Below, piece after piece: positions 12,640 to 25,060 of a stretch of 64,000 nt of DNA. This DNA comes from Citrus sinensis. Its lineage: Eukaryota > Streptophyta > Magnoliopsida > Sapindales > Rutaceae. The notes beneath the pieces were generated by a model that worked only from the letters and a program-made list of their open reading frames with translations, was not told the DNA's origin and ran no database searches. Numbering within the stretch: position 1 is the first letter of the stretch; every line of letters begins with the position of its first letter. The translations under genes and the position numbers were made by a program. The stretch spans positions 33,571,001 through 33,635,000 of the forward strand of contig NC_068564.1 of NCBI RefSeq assembly GCF_022201045.2, read 5' to 3'.

Positions 12640-13015
12640 AAATACTACAACACTTTAAGAGTGTATCAATCGTCCACCCTAATTTGACAAAAGTTATATG
12701 GCGACCACTAAACTGTTAGTTGCCATTTGAAAGTTAATTGAACTATAGTGAATTGACAATTTTACCCTTAAAAATTATCACTTGTATACTTTAAAATATC
12801 TTATTGTCACTTATATACCTTAAAATTATCACTTGTATCATATAAAAAAAACCAAATTACCCTTCTGAGGTCATCATATTTAAACAGTAACTAACAGTTT
12901 AGTGGACGACAAATACATTTTGTTAACTTAGGGTAGACGACTGATATACCCTGAAAATATTATAGTAAATTTGATAACATAGTAAACTAAGGGTATACGA
13001 TTGATAATTTTCAGT
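12640..13015. mobile_element. MITE with long terminal inverted repeats
   Basis: The left arm (about 12655-12735; GTGTATCAATCGTCCACCCT, then CACTAAACTGTTAGTTGCC) is matched in reverse complement by the right arm (about 12880-12952; AACAGTTTAGTGGACGACAA, then TTAGGGTAGACGACTGATA). A second reverse copy of the outer end, AAGGGTATACGATTGATA, follows at about 12987-13005, so the right end is partly duplicated. No coding capacity. The long inverted repeats suggest a Mutator-like MITE; boundaries are approximate and no target duplication was resolved. Confidence 0.6.
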
Positions 13016-15987
13016 AAAATTATTTTTATTTCCACTACTAAAAGCTCAAATTTTTTTATTTTTGGAAGTAGTTAAGAGTAAATACCCTTAATTTATTTAA
13101 TTAATTTCATAAAATAACTTTTAAAAAATTTGTCTATTAAAATAATTTTCTAATATTTAATAAACATTCTCATTAATAACTCAAACAACGAAAATATTTT
13201 TAATATAAGCTTTATTTAAATAAGTTCTTCAAAAAAAGTTATACCAAACGAAGTACATAAAGAAATTTTCAACATTTTAAAAATACACAAATATATACCT
13301 TCTTCAATTTGAGTTTGTTTGAAAAATGACTAAAGTATGAAAATCATGAATTTTCAGACATTTTTTAAGTTTGCTTGTTTGTTTTTAATTTCAAACATAT
13401 ACCTCTTAATAGAAAAAAAAATTAAATATCTTGATTTCTATTTGAATTAAAAGAAGTCTAAATAAAAATCAACTATAATCTCTCCAAAAATACCCCTTTT
13501 TAATAGGCTTATTTGCAATCAAATAAAACTTATTTCTATTTTAGTACTTCCAATTGCCATTTGGTTGTGTGGATTTTACATGATTGAATATGCTTATTCC
13601 ATAAAAGCTGCATTTTTTAACTTTACTTTGTGCTCATCTCGAGCTCTTTTGTTTATAGCTATCATTTTGAACAAAACTTTTAATGAAAAATAATATGTTA
13701 GGATGCAACTGTTCTTTTTATTCATTAAATTTTTAAATTTTTACAATTAATGATATTTGTAAAATGCTATTTTACTTGAAATTTTTAATTGAATCTATGT
13801 TAACTTGTGTGATTAACCAAAAAAAAAAAAAATCATATAATACACACAAATAATGTAATTAACATTATAATTTTTTTTACTTGTAACATTGTATATAATT
13901 AAAAAAAAAGATATGTTATACTTAATAATAAAATGATTTTAATTTGCTTACAACTTTTAACTTATCAAATATATAATAATACTTATAGGGACATAAAAAA
14001 AAAATCATAATTCAGATTTTTTTTCTTCTTATGAGACAAATAACTTAACTCTTATATTTAGTCATCCTGAAAAGAAAATTAAAGATGTCTTCAGACATTT
14101 ACATTCATACTTATTTAGAATTCAATTAAATTCAAATCTATCATATTTCAAACAAAAGAAAAAATGCCACCTAACCATGGTCTAATATTGTTGGTGCCTC
14201 TCTTTAATTATATTTTTCATGAAACTCATCTAGATCTCAAGAAGCCATATCTATTATGCAAAAATAAAACGAAAAATTAGTAACAAAATAGCATATTTAT
14301 ATTCAAATTTTCAAAAGTTATTTTAAAAATTGGGGGATCTTTTGCTCATAATTAATTATAGCGGTGAAATAGTTTTAGATGATAAAATGGAATCAGTCAA
14401 GTCATTAATTCAACCTGATCAGATGCCAGAATAAATATGCAGATGCATTCATTCAAGTTGTTGTTATTCATTGGAACAACTTGTGCATCAAATATTGATA
14501 TTTAAATAAATAAAAAAAAGAAGCACAAATCTTTCACATTCCGATTCTATATTCAGTGGCAGAGACGGAGGGCCAGCTGAGAGTGAGTATTCATTCGTTC
14601 TTCATCCACGACATGCCATCCGTATAGATATGAGGGCGCGAAAGATTGACTTGCTGTTAGCAAACACCAAAAAGTAAGCCTGAAAATCCAAAAAGAAGAC
14701 TACAGATAGTCAAATTAAATGACTCATTCATAGACGATCCTTTACTAATTAACCACATGTTTGAATTTGATTCATGACACGACTCATGAGATTATGAGAT
14801 TCAAAAATTGTAATAGGTAAACTTTTACGGGGTCGTGTTAAAACTAACTAATCAACTGTCAACTTGTAATAACCACCTGATGTCAATGGCGTGGAATCAT
14901 CCAATCTTTATTCTTTTAATATTTTTGTTTTAGCATTGCTGTGTTACCAGAGTGAAGCAATAACTTAAAAAACACCATATTAATAATACTAATTAATGTT
15001 AGACGTTATAAATGCCACGGTTTTAAGTTAATTAAAAGTTTTCTTAGGAGGTTAATAAGATAATTAAGGCCGGTGATCTGTTCTTTTTTCTTTTCTTTTC
15101 TTCCTTCAAATTCTTTTACAAATAAACAGACGTCATATAATTACAATTCTTTGAAGAGAGGGAAAAAAGAAAAAGAAAAAAGAAAACGGAAAAGAAAAGG
15201 GGCAAGATCAAATTGAATACAGGTTCAGATTGAAGGTGCAGTTTGAAAAACCCGTTAAACCGTTATTTGTGTTTGGGCTGTAAAATATGATTTTTTTTCC
15301 CGCGGGAAACACACGAAGGAACAAGGAAGGGGGAAAAGAGGAGCCAAATTTAGTAAACAGGAGAAACAAAATTTCCCTAAACAAAGAAACTGCCCATGCA
15401 TTGTCCAAAGCTATTAATGCGTGAAATGTAAGGCAGGAGTTACATTAGACAGAGAAATTTCCCCTGCTTAATCAATTCTCTCTCTTTCTCCTTTTTTTTC
15501 CTCTTTCTTTATTTTCTTCTCCATCACATTCCCTAGAAAGTTTATTTGCCAACCTTTCTGCGAAACTGGGTAGGGAATGTTGTGTTGATAATTAAATTGT
15601 CAAAGTTTCAAGTAAGTTCTTTCAGGATTTTATCTAATTTTCATTTTTTTTTCTTCCATAATATTTTTATTCATCCAATATTAGGAACCCATATTCTTTG
15701 TATTGAAAGTTGCTAAAAGACAATTAAAGAAAAAAGAAGGAAAGAAAGATATTAATCGTTCGAAAAGTAATTTTTCCGTACAAAGAGTTGCGAGTCCTAA
15801 TTAACCCCCCCCCTCCCCCCCCCCCCCCCACCAAAAGAAAAAAATGAAGGTAACCTCATTAATCTGTTCACATTTGTATATGCATGTATCAGCAGCATAT
15901 TCAAGAATGGAAACACTTCCATAATGCTGTTTTTCACGTGCTTTGATCATAATCAGGATTAATCAGAAGACGAAGAAGAAGAAGAAG
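13016..15987. other. AT-rich spacer upstream of the SHV3-like gene
   Basis: About 3 kb of AT-rich intergenic DNA. A poly-C tract lies near 15805-15830. The last few hundred bases probably hold the promoter and leader of the SHV3-like gene. No convincing gene. Confidence 0.45.
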
Positions 15988-18900
15988 ATGATGATGATGA
16001 TGAAGCAGCTGGTTATAGTTTTCCTGTTGATCCGTGCAAGTGTAGCACAGAATCGTAGGGATACCGGCCCAGCACCGGCTGGGGATCCCGTTCCAGCACA
16101 ACAGTATATCCCTCCTCCAAAGAACTGGCTAACTCTAAACGGTAAAAAGAATACATGACCTTGTGTTTATCATTGTTGCATTCGCAGATGTGTTTTTTTT
16201 CCTTTCCCAATTTGGAGTTGGGTGCATGCAGGATCTGAGCCTGTTGTGATAGCTCGTGGGGGGTCGTCGGGGGTATTCCCGGAATCGAGTTCTTTGGCGT
16301 ATATAATGGCAAAGTCAAATTGTTTGTCCAATGCGATAATGCTATGCAACCTTCAGTTTTCAAAGGATGGACTGGGAGTTTGCCTCTCTGATGTCAGGCT
16401 TAACAATATTACAACCATAAATGGCGCGTTTAAGGATCAACAAACGACCAAAAATATTAATGGAAATAACGTCAGAGGCTGGTTCTCTGTGGACTACACC
16501 CTCGAACAGTTAGGGCAGTTATATCGTAAGTCACCAAAAAGATTAAATAATGCTAATGGCAAATTAATTCATACTTAATTATCATTTGAGACTCATGAGT
16601 GGAGTACCACTCTTTCTTTGCAGTGGTTCAGAATGTGTACACCCGATCAGAAGCATTTGATAATACGCAGCCAATCCCCACTCCAGACACGATCGTAAAT
16701 TATGATGGAGTCAGCAACCTTTGGCTGAATGTTCCAGTTATTTAACTTTTCACCCTATACTAAACACTCCTGTTTTTCAATTTTCCAGAAAAAAAAGGGA
16801 ATATTTAGTTTCACTTATTTGCTTGCTCTCTTTTTGCAGTATGACCTGTTTTATTCGCAACACAATATCAGTGCTGCAAAGTATATCACAGAATATCTTC
16901 AGAAATTAATTAGTAACGTGTATTACATTTCATCTCCTGAGATTGGTTTCTTGAAGACTATGGGTAGGAAGGTGGACCACAACACCACAATGCTTGTCTT
17001 CATGGTCCTAGAACCTAATGCAGTTGAACCTACAACGAATCAAACCTACGGTTCTATTCTCAAGAATCTTACAGCAATCAAATCATTTGCATCAGGCATT
17101 GTTGTCCCCAAAAGCTACATAATTCCCGTTAACAATAAAACCAGATATTTGGAGCCGGCAACTACTCTTGTGACCGATGCTCATAATGCAGGACTACAAG
17201 TATATGCTTCTGGTTTTGCAAATGATATTTATTCAAGCTATAGTTATAACTTTGAGCCCGAAGCTGAGTACCTCACGTTCATTGACAATTCCCAGTTCGC
17301 TGTTGATGGATTTATCACAGACTTTCCTACTACAGCAACAGAAGCCATCGGTGAGATTGATATACTTTTCATTGTCTATAGCCAAAGAAACCAAATTTGA
17401 GCCATTAGAACAAGAAGAATACAACTGCTGCAATCTAAACCTAGGCTCCAACTGATTTTAATTTTTTTTTCCCCCTAATGGATGCAGTGTGCTTTGCACT
17501 TACCAACCTCAACGAAACAAGGAAAGGTAAAACACTAGCTAGTCCTATTGTTATCTAATTAAAGCTTATTGTGACATCCATATTATGACATCAACTAAAA
17601 TTGATAGAAATTAATAGAAAGTGAAGAGGATAAATAATATAATTCTATACTTTTTGCAGATAGACCTTTGATCATAACTCATAATGGAGCAAGTGGGGTT
17701 TATGCCGGCTGCACTGATCTTGCTTATCAGCAAGCAGTAGATGATGGAGCTGACATAATTGATTGCACTGTCCAAATGTCCAAGGAAGGCGTTGCTTTCT
17801 GTTTGGAATCACCAGACCTCATAGGAAAAACAACTGCAGCAACAGTTTTCATGTCTAAAGCAACCAGTGTTCCTGAAATTCAAAAGGAAAGAGGAATCTT
17901 TTCATTTGATCTCACATGGACTGAGATTCAATCCTTAAAGCGTAAACTTCTTCTCTTACAAGTTAGCTAGCTTGAGTAATTGAGAAATAATCACCTAGTC
18001 CTCTGACTTAATAGCGCCAAATATTTGTTATTTCAGCTCAAATCTCCAGCCCTTTTGACAAATCTAATCCTCCCATCATAAGAAATCCAGAGGCCAAGAA
18101 CAAGGGTAAGTTTGTGACCCTTGACGGATTTCTGGAGTTCGCAAAGACCAAGGCAGTTTCTGGAGTTTTGATCAACATCAATGTAAGGAGCATATGTACA
18201 CACACACACACACACGTTTGCTAGCTCATTGACAAGTTCATAATCCCGCGGGCGTCAGCATTATTAAAATGTAACAAATTAAATCTTTGTTTGTCATGAT
18301 TAGAATGCTGCTTACCTAGCATCAAAGAAGGGCCTTGGTGTTGTAGATGCAGTGACCAAAGCTCTGAGTAATGCCACCTTTGACAAGCAATCCACTCAGC
18401 AAGTCATGATCCAATCAGATGACAGTTCAGTGTTGTCCAAATTCAAAGATGTCCCAGCTTACAAGAAAGTGTTGCACATTAGAAAGGAAGTAAGTGCAGC
18501 ACCAAGGGAAGTAGTAGAGGAAATCAAGAAGTACGCTAGTGCAGTAACGGTCACAAGAACTTCTGTCATTTCAACAACCGAAAGCTTTACTACAAATGCT
18601 ACCAACATTCTAAGGGATTTGCACAGTGCAAATATCTCAGTATATATTTCAGCTCTGAGGAATGAATATTTATCAATTGCATTCGATTACTTGGCAGACC
18701 CCCTCATAGAGGTTGCCACTTTTGCTCAAGGAGTAGGTGTAGATGGTATAACAACCGAGTTTCCAGCCACTGCAAGCAAATATTTCAGTGAGTGTAGTGT
18801 TGTTTCAAACTTATATTAAAAATACAGAATTTGCCTATATAATAAAATAAATATGGTCTTTAAATTATATATACACACACATGTATGTAACATATATTGC

Positions 18901-19217
18901 TTTGCATGCTTGCAGGAAGCAAATGTTCAGACGATGTGGAGAAACAGGATTTCAGAATTCTGCCTGTTGTACCTGGTGAACTATTGGATGTGACAGATCC
19001 GAAAACTAGGCCAAATATAATCTATCACCCAGCCTTGACTGTTGCAGATATTGTTCGTCCACCACTGCCACCGGTGACCCCCGTTTCTCAGTCCGCTCCA
19101 GGCAGCAGCGGTCTTGTGGCTCCTGCGCCACAAGGCGGAGTGCCCACAAATGTTGCCAATATTGGTCTTACATTGGCAGCAATCATGCTCTTCTGCTTGT
19201 TATCCATGGGACATTAA
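15988..19217 (+). CDS. SHV3-like GPI-anchored protein, tandem GDPD domains
   Basis: Nine exons: 15988-16141, 16232-16525, 16624-16736, 16840-17350, 17488-17526, 17660-17941, 18037-18182, 18304-18787 and 18916-19217; 2325 nt, 774 residues, phases consistent throughout. A signal peptide (KQLVIVFLLIRASVAQ) leads into the first glycerophosphodiester phosphodiesterase-like domain (VVIARGGSSGVFPESS) and, from about residue 370, a second (LIITHNGASGVYAGC ... GADIIDCTVQMSKEGV). The C-terminus (GVPTNVANIGLTLAAIMLFC) is a GPI-attachment tail after a Pro-rich linker. The first domain has Ala where active GDPDs have His; the second keeps the His. Family members (SHV3, SVLs) act outside the cell in wall assembly. 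Any of the five tandem ATGs at 15988-16000 could be used. Synteny points to SVL4. Confidence 0.92.
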
Positions 19218-19431
19218 TTAAACTAAAAACACACTGAAATAACTTCTTCTTCGCCCACTTTTTTTAAAGTTTAATTCTGTGTTCAAGTTGTTCCCTCCCC
19301 TGAGCCCTAAACTAATAGGTTATCATTATTTTGTTACTGTGTCTGTGAGATATATACGCACTAGTATAAGTATTGGGACAATGAAATTCACCTCCTAATA
19401 GAAAGCCTATTGATCGCATTCACAGCCCCCA
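19218..19431. other. 3' flank of SHV3-like gene
   Basis: Probable 3' UTR and short spacer before the first (partial) copy of the module array. Confidence 0.4.
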
Positions 19432-19590
19432 CCAGAAGCTGCTGCCTATGCCAAGAGAGGCTGATTGTTTGACTTTGAAAACACATAATCATCACATTCA
19501 CGCCCTCATTCCATGCTGAAATCACTGGCTTCGCTTAGCAATCCGAGACAGCAAGACAGCAAAGCCTCATTCTTAGAGGAAAACCAGAAA
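19432..19590 (+). repeat. Module copy 0 (partial) of the hairpin-bearing array
   Basis: A truncated copy holding block B remnants (CCAGAAGCTGCTGCC, TTTGACTTTGAAAAC, ATCATCAC) and a complete block C. The end hairpin arms are GGCTTCGCT at 19527-19535 and AGCAAAGCC at 19558-19566, followed by the shared TCATTCTTA tail. Blocks are defined in the entry for copy 1. Confidence 0.7.
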
Positions 19591-20008
19591 TAATCAAGAA
19601 AATATCTGAAATGCTCTCATATAAAGATATTTGAGGAAAATTAAAAAAAAGCACAAATTGGAAAAGTATTATAAATCATTCACTCCTGCCATTTGCAGAT
19701 TACTTTGTAATACATCAAAATGTGAACTTTATTAAACTTTTTTTTTCTTCTCTTCTAATGAAAATTTTGGAAAATCCTTTCTTTGTTAAATAATAATACA
19801 AAAATATTATCAGTAACTACTTACTCTAGTCTTCCTTTATTTAAAATAAAACAATAGTCTAAAACCGGCAATTTGCACCTTTTTTTTTATGGGGTTGTTT
19901 GTTTAATTGGAAAAACTTCTTAAACCAGTACAAAATTTAAAAAGAAGCCAGAAACTCCAAAAAGAGGGGGAAAACACACACACACAACAACATTAGTAGT
20001 AGAAAGAG

Positions 20009-20590
20009 AGGCTCAGATTCAGACTTGGCTCAGACACCAATGGCTGCAACACAGAGAAGTCTCTGGATCGCCCCGCCATAAAACGGGCTCTCAAGTATCA
20101 AGGGCTGATCCAAAGCCTGAAAAACATCGTCACAGCCATTTGTCTATTTATTTATTGTCAGAAGAAAGAGAAGCAGCAGAAGAAGATCATTTGCGCATAC
20201 ATATACATACATACATACACATAGAGATGATCATAGCCAATTTTGGCAATACTCAGTAAAAAAGTTCCAATTTTTCTTTGTGGGTGGAGGCTCAAGATTC
20301 AATTTTTTATCAGACAAGATGGAAACATTACCACCATGGCTGCAATTTCAGAGACACCCAGAAGCTGCCTCGCCATTATAAGGAGTAAAAGTTTCTCGTT
20401 GTCTGATTTATTTGACTTTGTAAAAACATCATCACAGCCTCATCACATGATTTTGAGAGAGAGAGAGAGAGAGATTGTTAGTGTAAGTGATATGGTAAAA
20501 TCGCTGGCTTCGCTTAGCAATCAGAGTATCAGAGATCTCTCTCTCACTCTCTGAGAGCAAAGCCTCATTCTAAAGGGAAACCAGAAACAA
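20009..20590 (+). repeat. Module copy 1, blocks A-B-C
   Basis: Block A (about 20009-20137): GCTCAGATTCAGRCTT-like head, ATGGCTGCAACA, hairpin CAGAGA-AG-TCTCTG at 20052-20065, GCCCCGCCAT, and a CATCGTCACAGCC end. Block B (about 20284-20445): GGAGGCTCAAGATTC, CCATGGCTGCAATTTC, GAAGCTGCCTCGCCAT, AAAAGTTTCTC, CATCATCACAGCC. A (GA)n tract follows. Block C (20501-20580): GGCTTCGCT at 20506-20514 pairs with AGCAAAGCC at 20556-20564, with inner arms TCAGAG/CTCTGA. ORFs across it are short and not shared among copies, so I treat it as non-coding. Confidence 0.82.
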
Positions 20591-21498
20591 AGAACAAGAC
20601 AAACAAAAACATGGGGTGATGCTATTGCTAACCCCAACTATGAAGAATGACTACGAGTTCCTATAAAGTCTTTAGGTTGGGAGTTGGGACTCGGAACTTG
20701 GGACTTCCACTATAAAAAAATTAAGCGCTTCGTAACTTAGCTTGATCGTTTATGTTACAATGCTTATTAATGTTTTTCTTATTATTTAGATTTTTTTTGG
20801 GTGTTTTTTAAAAGTTCTCGTGAAATTTAACCTCTAGAGTAGATTATATTGTTTGACACTGTCCGGCGAGTAGATTACCACTCAGGCAGAGGCTAACACG
20901 CAAGTGGGCTTGGCCCCCTCTATATTGAGTCTGTGCTCCAAATTTTTTTTACCCTCTTCAATTTTATTTTTTCAAGTGCATGAGAGAGGACAAAGGTTTC
21001 TTGTTTACTGCATTTGCGTCTAAATAATAAAGGAAACATTGGCAGCAGTTCTATAAACCCAAAGTGAATTGTGAAAGGCAAATCAAGTCGATATGAAGAG
21101 GGAGTATTAACAGCAACTAGTTTTCAGAATCCTCAGCTCCATTTAGAAATTAGAGTAATAGAAACCACGCTTTCTCATGTAAAAATTAAATTCAACAGTA
21201 ACATGTTTAATGTCATCTATTGACAATTTGTCCATTTTGGGTTTTAAATAAAACTCTGCCAGCAATTCCCGATTAAATTTTGCCAATTTATGAACTTATT
21301 TCGGTTCAAATCCTCACCAAATTTCAGTACCAACCAAAATCATCATTAGAAACAAACTAATTTACTCCGACGAAAACAATCGCTGAATCAAAACAAAACA
21401 CAATCAACGAAAATATATATTGTTTGTATGTATGTATTGCAAATTTGTTTTTGTTTTTTTTTTTTTATCCAAAAAAAAAAAAAGCGCAGAAAAAATAG
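20591..21498. other. Spacer between module copies 1 and 2
   Basis: AT-rich DNA without a recognised gene or repeat. Confidence 0.4.
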
Positions 21499-22128
21499 AG
21501 GCACAGATTCAGGCTTAAATCATACAGAGAGAGGAATGAACCGCCAACGGCTGCAACACTGGAAAGTTCCCGGGTTGCCGCGCCATGAAACGGCCCTCTC
21601 AGAGCCCGAAAACAACATCACAGCCTGCCCTCATGTAACAATAGATTGTGAAAGGATTCAAAGGATATCAAATAATAAAAGTTTTAATTTTGTTTTGGTA
21701 ATTGAAGATTGTCATTCTAGGTGAGGGGATTAATCCAAATATACCTTTAATTCCCCCCCCCCCCCCCCCCCCCCCCCCCGTCTTTGCTTTTGGATGGGGG
21801 CTCAAGATTCGCCTTTTATCAGATAAGATGGAAACTCTGCCTTACCACCATGGCTGCAAACCCGGAAGCTGCCTCGCCATTACATGGAGTAAGAGTTTCT
21901 CATCGTCTGGTCATTGGGAAAATATCATCACAGCCCCCTAATATTCCATTTACATTACATCCATTTTGTAAGAGACAGTCAGAGAGAGAAAGAGAGAGAA
22001 AAAGAAAGGGTTAATTATGACATTTCCCCTGAATCCATGCATAAAAATGGTGAAATCAATCATCGGCTTCGCTTACGATCAGAGCGCAAGCTCTCTGAGA
22101 GCAAAGCCTCATACTTAAACTAACGAGT
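21499..22128 (+). repeat. Module copy 2, blocks A-B-C
   Basis: Block A has the hairpin with a changed sequence: C-T-GGAA, AG, TTCC-C-G at 21559-21572. Block B follows a poly-C run (21751-21779) and is shortened between CATGGCTGCAA and GAAGCTGCCTCGCCAT. Block C gives the tightest foldback of the set: GGCTTCGCT at 22065-22073 and AGCAAAGCC at 22100-22108 enclose TCAGAG, loop CGCAAGCT and CTCTGA. Confidence 0.82.
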
Positions 22129-22816
22129 ACATTGCTAATTCAGTTCAGTTTCTTATAAACCCTAGATAAGACCAGAGGATAGGGGACTTTGATGGGCCGG
22201 GTCGGGTCAGGCTGATGCTCCAATTATCCGGTTCAACCAGCGATGAATCAGAATTTGATAGGCTATCTATAAAATTAAAAAAAAAAAAAAAAATAGACTG
22301 AACCAAACTTTTGAGAATTTATTTTCAGTGTGATCAATTGGTATTTCCCACTTCTCCTCCTAATCCTATTACCTATACAGTGTGTCCAAAAATTTATCCC
22401 TTTGATTAAAACTAAACTAATCAATCATCAAATTATAATTAAGATTTAACTAAAATCAAAAATAATTTTTAAAATGTTTTAAAATAAAGTAAGGAATGTT
22501 CATCTAGATGTAAATAGTTAAAGCATTATTTTTCTTTTTAAAATACATCCCGATGTTAAAAAAAAATATATAGTGATAAAACAAGAGAATGGATATCTCT
22601 AATTTTTATCGGATAATTCCTAATCTCTATCCATTCGAACCTACAACATACAAGGGTCGGTAATGAAAATGTCCACCAAATAAAGACAGACATGAGTATT
22701 AACATCTCTGCACAACATCCAGACCATTGCAATCCTCGACTGTAATGATAGAATTGAGTATTGATCACTTCCAACGCCAAATTTGCATAACTTTCTTTAG
22801 TTGATTATAATTATAA
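22129..22816. other. Spacer after module copy 2
   Basis: AT-rich DNA with an A-run near 22275-22292. No gene recognised. Confidence 0.4.
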
Positions 22817-23258
22817 TAAGGGTGTTGCTAAGTTATAATAAATGTAACTTACAGCCCATCTAATATGGCAGTGGATTCAGCCATTTGATTAACCCAAGTC
22901 TCACAATTGTGAGATCTTGAGTTCGAGCCTCCACAACGTATTGTAGGGGTTAATTTCATTCCTTAATTTGAGTGAAGACAGTTATCTTTATTTTAAAATG
23001 TGAATAAAGCGAACGTCCTTAAAATATTAGAAAATATTAAAATTTAGGTTGTTCTATATAAGATTTATAAATTAGTTCAAGTAATCATCTTATTGTAAAA
23101 TTAATATACTAATCACATTAAATATGAATTGTAATATGAGTATTAATCTCATATAATTAAAAAAGAACATGGTAGTGGACCTACTTGTTATGTTACTTCT
23201 TTTTATATGTTTTGTAGGGGTTGTAAATTACATCAGTTGTAACTTAGCAAAATCCTTA
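22817..23258. mobile_element. Small MITE split by a SINE
   Basis: Terminal inverted repeats of about 40 bp: the left end TAAGGGTGTTGCTAAGTTA and, further in, GTAACTTACAGCCC match the reverse complement of the right end (GTTGTAAATTACA ... GTAACTTAGCAAAATCCTTA). Without the inserted SINE (22876-23168) and its duplicated target the element would be only about 140 bp. No coding capacity. The TTA/TAA at the ends may be the target site, as in PIF/Harbinger, but this is not certain. Confidence 0.62.
22876..23168 (+). mobile_element. SINE nested inside the MITE
   Basis: Flanked by ATGGCAGTGGA at 22865-22875 and ATGGTAGTGGA at 23169-23179, an 11-bp target duplication with one mismatch. A box-B-like GAGTTCGAGCC lies at about 22920-22930. 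The body shares AAAATGTGARTAAA and a CCTTRAAATAT-like stretch with the SINE at 6120-6431, and it ends in an A-rich tail. Confidence 0.58.
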
Positions 23259-24435
23259 GGTTATATTTGAGAGTTTTGGATTAAGTGTGGGAGTAGATTA
23301 ACTTTAGGATTATATATTTTATTCCATTCTTGGCAACTTTGCTTTAATTAGATTAGGAAGACTAAATTTAAATTTTGTCCTTAAATCATTGAATTAACAA
23401 TCCCAATTTATAAATGGATTTAAATGAGACTAGAAAAAGAGAGAAAAAATTTATTCATTTGCAATATTTCTTTCATATATAACACTATTTTTTATTTATC
23501 ACTTAAAATTTAATAAAATAATTAATTATTTTATTCATGATTTCCTAGAAATTTTTTATTTTTTATAGTCTAATTAAATTGGTACTTTTACTTCAATAAA
23601 ATTAAATATTTAAAATTTATTACAATAATTAATTGTATTAAATTTAATAATCACTAATGTAATATTAAAATAATCATGAAAATTAAAGATACAAGTAATT
23701 AATTGATTTTACATATATTATTTGCTAACTTTTTGATAAATAAAATATACCTAAAATATTTTATATAAATTAATTAAATAATTTTTTTAATTTATATTTG
23801 TTTATTATGATTATAACTACCCATTACTAGTTTAATTTATATTTAATGTTCTTATTAATTACCTTTAAATTAATTTAATTATTACTCTTAAATATTCACA
23901 AATAATTTTTTATACTTAAATATAATTTAACATTACCAATTTGATATTGTACTAAACATAAAACAATATTGTATAATTCAATCCAAACTAATTTAGCCCC
24001 GTTATAATATTTAGTACAATATAATCCTACCAAACGCAACCTCATAATGTATTATTATACACAGAACACAAGCCTCCCAGAAAACTTCAATCTGCTACAG
24101 ATTTACTTTGCTTTGCTGTGCTTATCATTATATGCTCCAAACTTATAATCCGATATCGAATAATAAAGTAGGTAAGGTCACCGGCAATTCCAAAATTTGA
24201 TAAAAATTGAATCAGTTTTTTATGATAAGTAGAACAAATACATGTAAATTTTTTTTTTATTTGAAAAAAAATATTAAATAGTATTTGTTAATTATTTAGT
24301 TGGTGCTCTCAAACTTTGCGTACAGCAAAAGCTCCTAAAAAATTTAATTGGATATATCAAAAATGCAAAAATATAAATTAAAATTCAGATTAATTTTGAA
24401 ATTAAGCAAACGTGGATGTGATGGGTGATAAAGAG
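23259..24435. other. Very AT-rich spacer
   Basis: About 1.2 kb of extremely AT-rich DNA without recognised genes or repeats. Confidence 0.45.
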
Positions 24436-24940
24436 AAGGCTCAGATTCAGGCCTTGATCGGACAAAGAGAAGAATTTCAGCTTCAATGGCTGCAACACGG
24501 AGAAGTCTCCGGGTCGCCCCGCCATGAAACGGATCTTCTAAGAGCCCAATTCAAAAGTCAGAAAAACATCATCACAGCCGAGAAGAAAGAGAAAGAAGAA
24601 GAAGAAGAAGCAGAAGCAGATAATTCCATGCTTGCATTCATAATTATATGTATGTATATATATATATATATAGATTGATACTGAGAGATGATCAATTGGT
24701 TTGATCGCCAACTTTGGCTGATAATACCCAGAAAAAGAGTTTGAAACTTTTGTTATGGACGGAGGCTCAAGATTCAATTTTTGACAGACAATGTCGAAAC
24801 TTTGTCAAACCATGGCTGCAATTTCATTTCTTCAGAGAAACCCAAAAGAAGCTGCCCCGCCTTGATGGGTAAAATTAAAAGTTTCTCACCGTCTGATCAA
24901 TTGACTTTGAAAAACACATCATCACAGCCTCAATCAAATA

Positions 24941-24977
<37 letters not shown>

Positions 24978-25060
24978 CTCCGTTTGTCGAAATCACCGGC
25001 TTCGCTTGGCAATCAGAGATCTGTGCCTCTGAGAGCAAAGCCTCATTCTTAGACGAACCT
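24436..25060 (+). repeat. Module copy 3, blocks A-B-C
   Basis: Block A hairpin CGGAGA-AG-TCTCCG at 24498-24511 is fully paired. Block B keeps GGAGGCTCAAGATTC, CATGGCTGCAATTTC and GAAGCTGCCCCGCC. A long (GA)n run (about 24942-24974) sits where the other copies have theirs. Block C has GGCTTCGCT at 24998-25006 and AGCAAAGCC at 25034-25042 with inner TCAGAG/CTCTGA. A short palindrome GCCAACTTTGGC between blocks A and B matches GCCAATTTTGGC in copy 1. Confidence 0.82.

Noticed and set aside
15943-15987. Upstream extension of the SHV3-like protein (Lys-rich start)
   Set aside because: Begins at TTG, not ATG, and would place a poly-Lys run before the signal peptide.
21784-22014. Short ORFs over module block B (DGGSRFAFYQ type)
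   Set aside because: The frame is not kept open in all copies and no protein family is recognised.
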